Below, in pieces: positions 11,811 to 21,278 of a stretch of DNA of 64,000 bases. The position numbers were made by a program, and so were the translations under genes. Every line of letters starts with the position of its first letter. The stretch's first letter is position 1. The notes beneath the pieces were generated by a model that had not been told where the DNA came from, searched no databases, and was given only the letters and a program-made list of their open reading frames with translations. This DNA comes from Semisulcospira habei (taxonomy: Eukaryota; Mollusca; Gastropoda; Semisulcospiridae), in the NCBI GenBank assembly GCA_036245525.1, contig BTPG01000005.1, positions 213,349,375 to 213,413,374 on the forward strand, written 5' to 3'.

Positions 11811-12158
11811 ATGACAGACAGACAAACCATTGACATCACAGACTGCTTCAAAGATGTTAAGTGCATTTTTTACTTTAAAACGCATGTTAAAAAGCCGTTT
11901 GAGCTCGGTATAAAACTCTCAACACCAACACTGATAAGCATGGCATATAATGTGACTTTGGGGTATTTTGAATGTTTTCCATGTTATGAGTACGAGACTG
12001 TTGATCTTAGGATACATACCTTTAAATTCAATGATGCTAACTGCGACTGGTTTGAGGCACTGTGTAAACACATATTCAGACAACTATGTAAACTACATGA
12101 TTATATTGAAGACGTTACAGTCAATAAAGTGGTATTACACCTACAGCACAAGCAGTAA
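11811..12158 (+). CDS. Polinton small gene, tandem paralogue 1
   Basis: 115 aa from the ATG at 11811. It shares with the next gene an N-terminal 'ID(I/V)TDCF', a central 'VDL+THTF', then 'DWFE', 'IFRQLCKL' and 'VTVNKVVLH' near the C-terminus. No membrane segment. I recognise no family. It sits between ATPase and PolB on the same strand. Unlike its neighbours it is unbroken. Confidence 0.7.
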   Translation: MTDRQTIDITDCFKDVKCIFYFKTHVKKPFELGIKLSTPTLISMAYNVTLGYFECFPCYEYETVDLRIHTFKFNDANCDWFEALCKHIFRQLCKLHDYIEDVTVNKVVLHLQHKQ

Positions 12159-12159
12159 T

Positions 12160-12193
12160 ATTTTTATATTATTATTTTGTCGGACAAATAAAA
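12160..12193 (+). promoter_or_regulatory. AT-rich leader repeated before two genes
   Basis: The sequence TATTATTTTGTCGGACAAAT immediately before AAAAATGAC recurs at about 12523-12549 with one or two changes, and a short form (TTTGTCCATAAAAATGAC) lies before 11811. It contains an inverted TTTGTC/GACAAA. A promoter or transcript-start element is possible. Confidence 0.35.
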
Positions 12194-12514
12194 ATGACGC
12201 TCAACACAATTGATGTTACAGACTGCTTTAGTTATATCCAGCACTTTGATCAGTTAAGAACAGATTTCAAACAACCGGACATAACACCAGTATCAACACA
12301 GGAGATGATTTATGTGTCATATCAAATGACTTTAGAAATATTTGCGGAGTTACCATTTGTAGAGTACATGCCTGTTGATCTTAAGACACATACCTTTGAA
12401 GTTGATGATGACTGGTTTGAGTCAGTGTGTGAGCAAATATTCAGACAACTATGTAAACTGAATCTGTTTATTGTAGGTGTTACAGTCAATAAAGTGGTAT
12501 TACACAAGGTGTAA
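12194..12514 (+). CDS. Polinton small gene, tandem paralogue 2
   Basis: 106 aa, intact, a diverged duplicate of 11811-12158 with the same C-terminal signatures ('DWFE', 'IFRQLCKL', 'VTVNKVVLH'). Its start is preceded by ATTATTTTGTCGGACAAATA, a leader nearly repeated before the PolB start, so the duplication included upstream sequence. Function unknown. Confidence 0.72.
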   Translation: MTLNTIDVTDCFSYIQHFDQLRTDFKQPDITPVSTQEMIYVSYQMTLEIFAELPFVEYMPVDLKTHTFEVDDDWFESVCEQIFRQLCKLNLFIVGVTVNKVVLHKV

Positions 12515-12549
12515 TGTTTTCTATTTATTATTTTGTCAGACAAATAAAA

Positions 12550-15500
12550 ATGACGGACAATGCCCAAAGCTCATCAAGCTTAAGAAACGTGTTTCACACA
12601 ACAGACTTGCCTATATCTAACACTTACAGTGTTTATGAATCGATAGAAAGGTCTTTTTTGGTCATACAAGATAATCTTCTTTCTGGTAGTGTAAAGATTC
12701 AGATTGTTGCTAAAATAAAATTTACCAGGGTAGATGGTGAAGTGATTGTTTCGTATATCTCGACAAGACAACACACAGTTAATTCAAGAAGGGAATTGGA
12801 AAAAGTGTTTAGAGAAAGACTGTTGCCTGACTTTCTAGAAGCAATTGACAGAGCAAAAATGCAAGGGTCTGGTTGGCATGAAGGCCGTGTACATGAACTG
12901 CAACTGAAGCAGTCAAGATATCATCCTATTTTAGGCAAATTGTGGCTGCCACTACCAACTGAGGTTGCAGACAAAAAGGCTGTCGTCAATGTTCAGAACA
13001 AAGATAATTTCTGTTTTATGTGGTGTGTGCTTGCCAAACTGCATTTTGTAAAAACAAAACCTGAACGTGTTTCTAACTATACCAAATTTGTAAATGAACT
13101 CAACTTCAGTGGCATAGATTTTCCTGTTAAGGTGGAGGATATAGATCTGTTTGAAAAACTAAATCCTGGGATATCTGTGAATGTGTATGTATGGGATAAT
13201 GAGTCTGAGAACAAGTTACAACCAATTAGAGTGTCACCAATTGCCCCGGCCCAACCTAAGGTCAGTCAGAAGATAAGCATGTTGATATGATACTAATAAG
13301 CTCTGGCTCAGGTGATAACTTTCACTACACAATTATTAGGAGTATGTCATGACTAATTCATAATCATGTATCAAAACACAATGGCAAACAGGAAGTATGT
13401 AAAAGATGCTTACAAAGGTTCTCCTCTATAAAAGTGGCACACAAACATACCCAGCACTGTAGGTCAGCTGATGACATTCAAACAATACTTAGGTATCCAG
13501 ATCCTGGTAGCAAGGTATATTTCAAGAACTATGTTAATCAGCAAAAGCTGCCGTTTGTAGTGTATGCTGATTTTGAATCACTGGTTGTACCATATGAGGG
13601 TCCTGTTCCAGAATCATTACCAAAGACCGTAAAATTGAGTGATCAAGTGGTGTGTTCTTTTGGATATATTCTTGTTAGAACCTGTTATCTACAGATGTCA
13701 AAATGCAGCAGCTGAGTTTTTAACAGAAATGAGACAACTGTATAGTCAGGTAGTACATTATTTGGAAAAGTGTCAGATGCCTTTGGTGATGACAGAAGAA
13801 GACAAACAGAATTTTGATACAGCAGTGATGTGTTGGATTTGTGAACAACCTTTAGGAGGTTGTGATCAACTTCTGAAGGGTGATAAAGTTCGTGACCATG
13901 ACCACATAACTGGGCGTTACAGAGGTGCTGCCCATGGTGATTGTAACTTGAAATTAAAAATAGATCTCAAGGCATACAAACTGCCTATCTTTTTCCACAA
14001 TCTCAAAGGGTATGATTCACACATTATCATGCAGGCTGTGGATGAGTCTTACAAAAAAATTAGTTGTATTGCCCAGACAACTGAAAAATACTTGACTTTT
14101 AGGCTGGACAACAAATTAGCATTTTACAACTCCATGCAACATTTGTCCTTAGGGCTTGCTAGTCTCGCAGAAGGACTGACTGAGTTTCCAATAACAAGTA
14201 AATATTTTGAGCCAGAATTGATTAAGAAAGGAGTCTATCCCTACGAGTACATCAGTGACTGGGTAGTGTTTGAAGAAAGGAGACTGCCTCCAAAAGATAA
14301 ATTTTATTCTACACTAACTGGCAAAGGTATTTCTGACTCCGATTACCAGCACGCACTTGATGCATGGGGTAAACTAGGTGTGAAACGATTGGTGATTACC
14401 ATGACCAGTACTTGAAAGCTGATGTTTGCTTGCTAGCAGACGTAGTTGAAAGTTATCGTGAAAAGGGTTTGTTACACTACAGTCTCGACCCAGCTTGCTA
14501 CATAACTAGTCCTGGCATGACATGGGATGCATTTTTGAAATCCAGTAAGATATTTATAGACCTGTTGTCTGATCGTACGATGGGTGAAATGGTGAACGTG
14601 GATTGAGGGGAGGCATTAGTATAGCCGCGAACAACTATGCCAAAGCCAACAACAAATATCTGGACAACCTTGACTTTGACCCCTCAAGGTCAAGGTCATT
14701 CATTACGTACCTTGACGCTAATAACCTTTACGGATTTGCGATGTGTGAGTTATTGCCCTTGAAAAACTTTTGTCTGTATGATTTGTCACAGTATGACATA
14801 ACACAGTTAACAAACTATATTATGACTCATGGCCAGAATGATGCAAAGGGTTGGATCTTTGAAGTAGACCTGGAGTACCTACACCACCTACATGATTACC
14901 ACAATGATTATCCGTTGGCTGTTGAGAAAATGAGTATGACGGGTAAAAAAGAAGACACTAAACTTGTACCAAATCTGAATGACAAATTCAACTACGTTTG
15001 CCACTATCGCTTGTTACAGTTTTACATCAGACATGGGCTAGTACTAAAGAAAGTTCACAGGGGTATTCAATTTGACCAAAGTGCTTTCATGAAAGATTAC
15101 ATAATGAAGAACACAACATTGCGTGCGAGAGATGGCAACACTGCATTTGACAAAGACTTCTTTAAGCTTATGAACAATGCCTGTTTTGGTAAGACTGTGG
15201 AAAATCCTCATCACCGCAAAGATGTGAGAATTGTCACAACTGAATTGGGTGCAATTAAACTTACAGGCAAGCCACAGTACACAGGGTATAAAGAGTTTCA
15301 TTGATCATTGTATGCAGTGTCACTCAAAAAAAAGATTGTTAAACTGGACAAGCCAGTATTCATTGGTATGGCAATTCTTGAGTTATCAAAATTGCTGATG
15401 CTTGAATTCTACTATGATTACTTCAAACCAAAGTATCCTGAGTGTCGTCTGCTATACACTGACACTGACTCTATGATCATAGACGTGCCTACTGAAGACT

Positions 15501-16008
15501 TTTACGAAGACATGAAAACAGAGTTACACATGTATAACACGTTGGATTATCCTAAAGATCACCCGCTGTTTAGCACACAAAACAAGAAAGTGCCTGGTAA
15601 GTTTAAAGATGAACTAAATGGTGTGCCTATTGTTGAGTACGTTGGACTGAGATAAAAAATGTATTCCATATTGCACCAGAAGGGCAGTCAGGCCAAAGCC
15701 AAAGGTATAAAAAAAACAGCGATAAAAAAAAAACCAACATCTATCATGAACACTACAAGCAAGTATTAGATGGAGAACTGATGCCTGATTATCCATACAA
15801 GACACTGAGGTCAAATAGACATAATATTGAAATGATCCAAACACATAAAAAGTTTCTAGCAGTAGTGGACACAAAACGCGTGTTTCACACCAAGGAAAAG
15901 GCTTATGCACCTGGACATTACAGGCTCAAGTTATCTGAAGAAATAGCTGATGAACTGGTTGATGAACTAATCGATGAATTAGTTGATGAAATGATTAAAA
16001 ATGTGTAA
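12550..16008 (+). pseudogene. Polinton protein-primed DNA polymerase B, full-length but broken (copy A)
   Basis: Order of parts: N-terminal region with 'NKDNFCFMWCVLAKLHF'; zinc-finger-like 'CKRC...HKHTQHC' (about 13400-13460); Exo I 'YADFES' (about 13565); an endonuclease VII-like 'CWIC...HDHITGRYRGAAH..C' (about 13830-13945); Exo II 'HNLKGYDSHII'; motif A 'DANNLYGFAM'; motif B 'LMNNACFGKT'; motif C 'YTDTDSMI'. The mature protein would exceed 1100 aa. Breaks: shifts near 13270, 13690, 14385 and 14590; in-frame stops at about 13349, 15302 and 15653; and a further shift near 15720. The catalytic motifs are conserved, so decay is recent. Confidence 0.92.
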
Positions 16009-16048
16009 CAGTGTCTGGAGGAATAATTTGTAATTCTTCTCTGACAAA

Positions 16049-16064
16049 TGCCCTTTGTGGGGCA
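16049..16064. terminator. Conserved hairpin between convergent PolB and integrase (copy A)
   Basis: TGCCC/GGGCA stem as in copy B (4592-4607) with different loop bases. Placed between two converging genes, suggesting a shared 3'-end signal. Confidence 0.4.
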
Positions 16065-16104
16065 GGCTCATAGAGATAATAAATCAACGCATTAGCACCA
16101 GGTA

Positions 16105-16959
16105 CTATTTTTTTTTTATATTGTGGACAGACATAGACCAAATTGGATCAGTTGCCCTACGTCTGACGATATTCTCGGCCTTGCCAGGTTGATACAAATA
16201 TCTTACCTGTTTTGTAAACAAGCTTGTGTCAGGAGGTGTTGTTTTTATTTCTGACCCTGATGGTATTGTTTTCAATTTAATAGCATCAACAGGTTTAGGG
16301 TGAACTTCATTATTCATTGCTTTTATCACAGACGGTAATCTCTTAACCCACTCAGTGTTCCGGGTGTCATGCATAAGTTCCTTAGAATACTGATAGCTGA
16401 AAAGTCTCTCTGATAAATGTTTATTGAAATTTTCAACAATTGCCTGTGATCTGTGCACGCCCGGTATGCCTTGACGCACTAGCACTCCATGCTTTGCAAA
16501 TAACTGATTAACAGCCCCTTTAAATTCAGACCTGTCATCAACCTGCACAAGCCTGGAAAATTTTAAAGGACCATGACTATATATCTTTGTTAACGCAGTG
16601 GCCACTGTTACAGCATTTTTGTCAGTTATGGGTTCGGCGTCCTTGTACCTTGAAGCTATGTCAACAACAGTTAATGCATACTTGTATCTTTTCTTTCTTA
16701 TTGTATCATGCGGCAGGAACAGGAGATCCATTTGATGGGTGTCATTCGGGATAGTGTTTACAAAATGGGGTCTTGTTATTTTTCTTGGAGGAGGAAGATA
16801 TATTTGCCAAATTGCTTGTTTTTGTAGCCACTGTTTTATTTGTTCGAGTGTGACATCCCCGCCCACAGTGGCATGTAATTTTTCTATTGCAGTTTTCCCT
16901 TTCCAGTAGCCAATAGGGGAGTAATATATTTTTGATAGTTTAGCTCCGACGTCTGCCAT
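16105..16959 (-). CDS. Polinton retroviral-type (DDE) integrase, intact frame (copy A)
   Basis: About 284 aa from the ATG at 16959 (an earlier in-frame ATG at 16971 is less likely, since copy B aligns from the later one). N-terminal 'YYSPIGYWKGKTAIEKLH' is the Polinton signature, followed by 'KQAIWQIYLPPPR', and the DDE residues lie in 'HQMDLLF', 'QVDDRSEF' and 'AIVENFNKH'. The C-terminal part carries 'RRRATDPIW'. This is the one large enzyme gene of copy A without a break. It overlaps the 3' end of the upstream gene (from 16940), suggesting a compact co-transcribed set on the - strand. Confidence 0.92.
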   Translation of the reverse strand: MADVGAKLSKIYYSPIGYWKGKTAIEKLHATVGGDVTLEQIKQWLQKQAIWQIYLPPPRKITRPHFVNTIPNDTHQMDLLFLPHDTIRKKRYKYALTVVDIASRYKDAEPITDKNAVTVATALTKIYSHGPLKFSRLVQVDDRSEFKGAVNQLFAKHGVLVRQGIPGVHRSQAIVENFNKHLSERLFSYQYSKELMHDTRNTEWVKRLPSVIKAMNNEVHPKPVDAIKLKTIPSGSEIKTTPPDTSLFTKQVRYLYQPGKAENIVRRRATDPIWSMSVHNIKKK

Positions 16960-17377
16960 TTCTTCTAGCAATAAAAACTCCTGTAAAATATACTAATTTC
17001 TTTCCTACCAGAACAAATATTATTTCTCCATTTCTTTGTTCTGGGCTTGGTTGATAGTAGTCACTAAGTTTTGGTATTGGGATGGTCATGTCTTTGCCAG
17101 TAACAAGATAGTATTCCCTGATCGCGTCATCAACATTAGAAAATGTATGCTGTGCGTGACCCTCAAGCCTGAGTTTTTCATTGATGAAATCAAGTTTCCC
17201 TATTCTTTGCTTCTCATAATCTTGTTGGGCTTGTGCCAGTTTTTCAGATGCCTCATTGTGATGCTTCATTTCTTCTGCAGATTCCTCTCTACCCAATTTT
17301 GAAAAAAGATAGTTTGATCCACTGAAATCCAATGCGTTAACAACGGCCCCACCAATCATAATAGCTATAGTTGCCAT
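16940..17377 (-). CDS. Polinton small conserved membrane-type protein, copy A
   Basis: 145 aa, starting 'MATIAIMIGGAVVNALDF'. A hydrophobic N-terminus, a charged coiled-coil-like middle and a hydrophobic segment 'IIFVLVGKKLVYFTGVFIA' near the C-terminus. It overlaps the integrase start by about 20 nt. Counterpart of 5480-5911. Function unknown. Confidence 0.7.
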   Translation of the reverse strand: MATIAIMIGGAVVNALDFSGSNYLFSKLGREESAEEMKHHNEASEKLAQAQQDYEKQRIGKLDFINEKLRLEGHAQHTFSNVDDAIREYYLVTGKDMTIPIPKLSDYYQPSPEQRNGEIIFVLVGKKLVYFTGVFIARRNGRRRS

Positions 17378-17386
17378 ACTTTTTAT

Positions 17387-17617
17387 TTACATAGAAACAT
17401 TTTCTGGAATAATTCCTTCCTTAATGAGAAGGTCTTTTGTGGCAATCGATGCTGTGACAACTGCTACTAGTTTAGCGCTGTCTTCGAAGTCTAGTCTACT
17501 CAAGTCTGCTGATTTCATTTTGAGAAGACTTTTCCCCAGCATAGAATACGCTACTGCTAGTCCGCTTATCACGGCAGAGTGATAGACGAGGTTCATGATG
17601 TTCTTTGCGTCGCTCAT
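17387..17617 (-). CDS. Polinton small hydrophobic protein, copy A
   Basis: 76 aa from the ATG at 17617 ('MSDAKNIMNLVYHSAVISGL'). One hydrophobic stretch and a conserved ending 'EGIIPENVSM'. Intact counterpart of 5925-6155; both copies staying open supports a real gene. Confidence 0.7.
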   Translation of the reverse strand: MSDAKNIMNLVYHSAVISGLAVAYSMLGKSLLKMKSADLSRLDFEDSAKLVAVVTASIATKDLLIKEGIIPENVSM

Positions 17618-17653
17618 TTTCTTATGCCACAAAAATTAAAATAATAAATTTAT

Positions 17654-18100
17654 TTACTGCATGTAAAATGGGTCCAAAGGTTTTGAGACTGCTGGTAATG
17701 TGGAGACTTCTTCTTTTATTTTTGGAGTGCTTGATTTTTTGGACACTGTTCGAGTGTTTGGTTTGTATTTTTTGTAAAATTTTAACCTACGTAACCAAAT
17801 CCTACAGTAAATCCAGCAACTATATATTTTGTTGTTTCAGGTTTAGACTCAGTTGTTTGTCTCTCACTTTGTGGGGGGTGTGAGGGTGTTAGTCCTGACG
17901 GTAGTAACACTGGTGCTGTTAATGGTGTGTCAGTTACATGAGCCTTTTGTGTTAATGCTTGAAGCTGTATTTTTTTTTGGTCTGTTATATTCAGCTAATT
18001 TTTTCCCTGCCTCTATTCGACCTGGACTTTTAGTTTTAGTCACTGTTTGAACTTGTGTTAAGACAGGACTCTGTTGTGGAGTCGTCTGGGTCTCGTCCAT
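17654..18100 (-). pseudogene. Polinton single-pass membrane protein, frameshifted, copy A
   Basis: Homologue of the intact 6193-6624 gene: it starts 'MDETQTTPQQSPVLT', keeps the 'GRIEAGKKLAEYNR' block, then an A-run ('CCAAAAAAAAAT') shifts the frame; a membrane segment and the ending 'DPFYMQ' can be found in other frames. Non-functional as it stands. Confidence 0.7.
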
Positions 18101-18207
18101 TTTCTTCTAATTTAAAATTTATGTAGAAAAGTCAATATGACTCCCAGTTACAAGCAAGGTTACCACAGGTGCAAGGTAATTCCCAAACTTGTAAAACATA
18201 AGGCAAG

Positions 18208-18555
18208 CTATTTTCCGATTGAACTTGAAACTATGGGGTTGCTTTCTAAATCGTGTGACAGACTGTCAGTATCTACAGGTAGGAAATGACTCACAGCTTT
18301 TGTGTATAGGCAGACAAGAGATTGACTCAAATCACGGGTCATTAGTGAAGCAATGTGATTTTCATATTTAGCATGAAGTTTGATTAGCTCGTCAGCGGTG
18401 AGGGATTCTATGTCTTCTGTCATGTATTGTTTACAGAGAAAAGCTTTTGATTTTCCAGAAACAACTACAGAGAGAAGACGCTGTTTTTTAGAGTCTAAGT
18501 CTTTGTTTTCTACAGCACATATATCGCTTAGAAGAAGTAATTCATCTTGGTTCAT
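18208..18555 (-). CDS. Polinton small conserved protein, copy A
   Basis: 115 aa, 'MNQDELLLLSDICAVENKDL' start, helical. Counterpart of 6728-7096, seven residues shorter at the C-terminus. Intact. Function unknown. Confidence 0.7.
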   Translation of the reverse strand: MNQDELLLLSDICAVENKDLDSKKQRLLSVVVSGKSKAFLCKQYMTEDIESLTADELIKLHAKYENHIASLMTRDLSQSLVCLYTKAVSHFLPVDTDSLSHDLESNPIVSSSIGK

Positions 18556-18861
18556 TTTATAATGAAAAATAAAAATAATAACACAGCCTTGCTGGGACCT
18601 GTGAATAACTTATGAAGTTACTGTTCATGTAACTTACTAGAATAACGTGATCTTACTTGATAACTAATTTCAAAGTTACCTACAATTTACAAGTAACTTT
18701 GACGTTAACTTTGAAGTTAGTTGTCACAAGTTCTTATAAGTGACTTAAAATAAGAACTTATGTGTCTTATCATAAGTTTTTATAAGTTCTTGACTCCAGA
18801 CAATAAGACACTCGGACAGATTTCTCAAGTTACAAGGACAACAAGAAAACTTTTTTTTTTC
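18556..18861. other. AT-rich interval with clustered AAGTTACTT/ATAAGAACTTAT palindromes
   Basis: No ORF. Between about 18600 and 18800 many short inverted and direct repeats built on AAGTTAC, GTAACTT, CTTATAAG and AAGAACTTAT occur. It could be a regulatory or replication-related region or a small decayed insertion; copy B lacks it. Confidence 0.45.
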
Positions 18862-18974
18862 TCAGTAGTACTCTGGTGGTGGAGCTGATGGTGTCAAATG
18901 AGCAGGCATAAAAGGCATGACATCTCTTTGCGAAGAGTATTTCAGAATTAATGAATGATTACCAAAAGAGATCT
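18862..18974 (-). CDS. Short open frame ending in a PPxY motif
   Basis: The frame reads without a stop from inside the preceding gene to a TGA at 18862-18864; from an internal ATG (18918) it gives only 18 aa, ending 'HLTPSAPPPEYY'. PPEY is a PPxY-type motif, used by many viral structural proteins to bind Nedd4-family ligases. It may be the frameshifted end of a neighbouring gene. Weak evidence. Confidence 0.25.
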
Positions 18975-19610
18975 TTACTTGCCTAACAGTCCGTAAACTT
19001 TTTTCATAGTTTCTTCTACGCCTATTTTTTTTCCTTCCTCTAAAAAAGATTGCTTTAGCTCTTCAACATTCGCGGATTGACTCCGCATCTTATTCTGTAT
19101 TTCAGATTTTTGTTGTTTGTAATTGGCCAAATTATCCTGGACTCTCTTAAATTCGTAATCGTCAATTTTATTATCCTCTAAAGCCTTACTGATAATAAGT
19201 TTCATACTGCTCAGCTTAGCTCCAGCGAGCGTACTCAAGGCTTCATGCTTCTGCAACTTTGTATGAAATCTTTTGTTAAGGGCTTCCATACCAAAGCATG
19301 CCAGGCCTGTGGCAGCACCAACACCTTCAATAGCAATTCCTATGACACTTCCAATTCCAGTGGCAAAGAGGGCTAAACCAGTGACAGATAATCCGGCTGA
19401 AACCACACCCATGGCCATTGATGTGTTGTGTACAGAATTGAAACCCGTTTTGTAACTGTGTTTGCACCGAGAGTATTTTGCTTGTTCTCCTTCCAAATAC
19501 TTCAACACTTCGGTAATATTCATTAAACGGAATGAGTCTGCCTGTAATGTTTTATCACGCTCAATAGGATCAAGCGGCTCAGGTGGTATTTGCAGGTACA
19601 ATGGTGGCAT
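18975..19610 (-). CDS. Polinton protein with central glycine-rich hydrophobic hairpin
   Basis: 211 aa from the ATG at 19610. Soluble Pro-rich N-terminus, then a long Gly/Ala-rich hydrophobic double segment (about residues 65-110, 'GVVSAGLSVTGLALFATGIG' onward), then a charged helical C-terminal half. The layout recalls membrane-inserting or pore-like proteins such as apolipoprotein L, but I claim no homology. Intact. Confidence 0.65.
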   Translation of the reverse strand: MPPLYLQIPPEPLDPIERDKTLQADSFRLMNITEVLKYLEGEQAKYSRCKHSYKTGFNSVHNTSMAMGVVSAGLSVTGLALFATGIGSVIGIAIEGVGAATGLACFGMEALNKRFHTKLQKHEALSTLAGAKLSSMKLIISKALEDNKIDDYEFKRVQDNLANYKQQKSEIQNKMRSQSANVEELKQSFLEEGKKIGVEETMKKVYGLLGK

Positions 19611-19698
19611 TTTTTTTGGCAAATATTTTTTATTTTATTTAATCTTCTAATTTATTTTGCAACTTTTCAAAGCTATACAATTTGCTAGCGTAATAAAA

Positions 19699-20514
19699 TT
19701 AAACAAGATCTATGTGTTCCAGTTTTATGAAATTTAGATAAACTAGAGTTGTTTTATCAATAACTACCTTAACAGCAGGGACACTACTCGAAACTTCAAA
19801 ATCTGTATTGATTTTTCTAATAGCAATAACAACCTTTGTTGACTCTGCTACTGTGCTATCCCACGTAAGTTTGATTCCCTGTGTGATATCTGCTTTTTTC
19901 GCAACATCCACAGATCTCATGAGAATTTCAAAAACTATTGTCGCATCTCTATCTATGGTAAAATTTGCTGGTACGAACGAAATAGAAGTATCTGTTCTAC
20001 CCTTCCTATTTGTAAGAAAATACCTTCGTTTACCATACTCTTGAAGTTTTAGTTTTTCTCTGCTATTGGTTTCGGAATAGCTTGGCACAAGACTTAAAAG
20101 CGTTGGCTCAGAGTTCATTCTAAATACTAAGGCACCTTCATCAGTAAAACAAACATAAGGACTGATAAAAACAAACTTTACATCCCATACAATGGGAATA
20201 GGTGCAAGTGGAACAGGGGTAGGAATAATTACCCACTTATTACCCACATGTTTTAAGCTGTAGAGCACATTACTTACAGGAGTAGGAACAGTAACATCAC
20301 GAAGTTGACTAAGTTTAGGAAACTGTCTCTCAGCGCCATCTTTCACATCATCAATTACCTTTCATTTGTACAATCCAACGGAAACAAGTTCAAGGCCATA
20401 CACCTTTCCTATCTCACCTTCTTTATCAAAATCTTGCACGTCAGCCAAATCTTTCAACTCTATTGATGGACATGCAACTGGTACAATTCTCGGCTTTGGA
20501 CCAAGACCGCTCAT
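19699..20514 (-). pseudogene. Polinton unidentified protein with one in-frame stop
   Basis: The frame starts at the ATG at 20514 ('MSGLGPKPRIVPVACPSIEL') and runs 50 codons to a TGA (20362-20364), then continues in the same frame to 19699 for about 220 more codons, rich in beta-type sequence. The total would be about 270 aa. A structural (fibre or spike-like) role is a guess from beta-richness and position among capsid-side genes. Confidence 0.6.
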
Positions 20515-20537
20515 TTTTTATTTTAGCAAAAATAACA

Positions 20538-20825
20538 TTATTTCACTTCCAGCACAACATAAAAATCATGCATTACAACTGGTTTGTCATCCTGATTAGT
20601 TACATATAAGCACAATGATTCAAAGAAACTGCAGCCCAATTTTTTAAACTGAGAATTAGGAAATCTAACAACTACATTTTCGCAATAAGGAGCACTTCCA
20701 GGCGACACACATTTCAACAAAGATGAAGGCTTTCCATTGTAAAGATTATCAGTAGTGCTCAGTTCTTTCAAATGAACATTTAGCACTGTGTGTACTGACA
20801 AATGAACAGGATATCTGCCAGTCAT
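20538..20825 (-). CDS. Polinton small beta-rich protein
   Basis: 95 aa, intact ('MTGRYPVHLSVHTVLNVHLK'), with 'LYNGKPSSLL' and a C-terminal 'VVLEVK'. It resembles the C-terminal part of proteins recurrently found in Polintons of marine invertebrates, as far as I recall. Probably structural; not assigned. Confidence 0.55.
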   Translation of the reverse strand: MTGRYPVHLSVHTVLNVHLKELSTTDNLYNGKPSSLLKCVSPGSAPYCENVVVRFPNSQFKKLGCSFFESLCLYVTNQDDKPVVMHDFYVVLEVK

Positions 20826-20867
20826 TCTTGTTTTTTTTGGTGATAGTAGACGTCCATCTGATTGTGA

Positions 20868-21254
20868 TCAATCTTCATCTGGATGTGTTATTTTTTTACC
20901 TAAAAAACCAAGTAATAATAAAAGACTAATTGATAAAGAAAACTGACCACTTTTCGGAAATTCAATTGTGACAAGTAAATTAGCTGGGTTTAAAGTTGCT
21001 TTAATTTTAAATTCATTTTGAAGCCATTCAGCTAAAGTACAAATGTCATAATATCTGGCTCATAAAGTATCACCCTTTTCTAAACCATCAAGAGTTTCAC
21101 TTACAGAATAATTGTTATCATCTGTTACATTAAACCACTTTACTGTATGGAACATTTCATGGATAGCTACAGCCTTGCTACCATCACGATTATCAATCCC
21201 ATTAGTTAACCACACTGGTTTGCTTGTGTCAATATTTGTTAAGGTTATAAACAT
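20868..21254 (-). pseudogene. Polinton small protein with C-terminal hydrophobic tail, nonsense mutant
   Basis: 128 codons in one frame interrupted by a TGA at 21060-21062. The N-terminal part 'MFITLTNIDTSKPVW..NGIDNRDG' and 'AIHEMFHTVKWFNV' resembles a recurrent Polinton gene; the C-terminal part ends in a Leu-rich segment ('SLLLLLGFLG'). Divergent from the next gene (21279, + strand), with only about 25 nt between starts, so the two may share a bidirectional promoter. Confidence 0.6.
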
Positions 21255-21278
21255 TTTTTATTATCACATACAAAAAGG

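Noticed and set aside
5443..21062. Several in-frame TGA codons in Polinton genes (5443, 20362, 21060) suggesting recoding
   Set aside because: TAA stops and many frameshifts occur in the same elements, and the paired copy has a normal sense codon at the integrase site; decay explains all.
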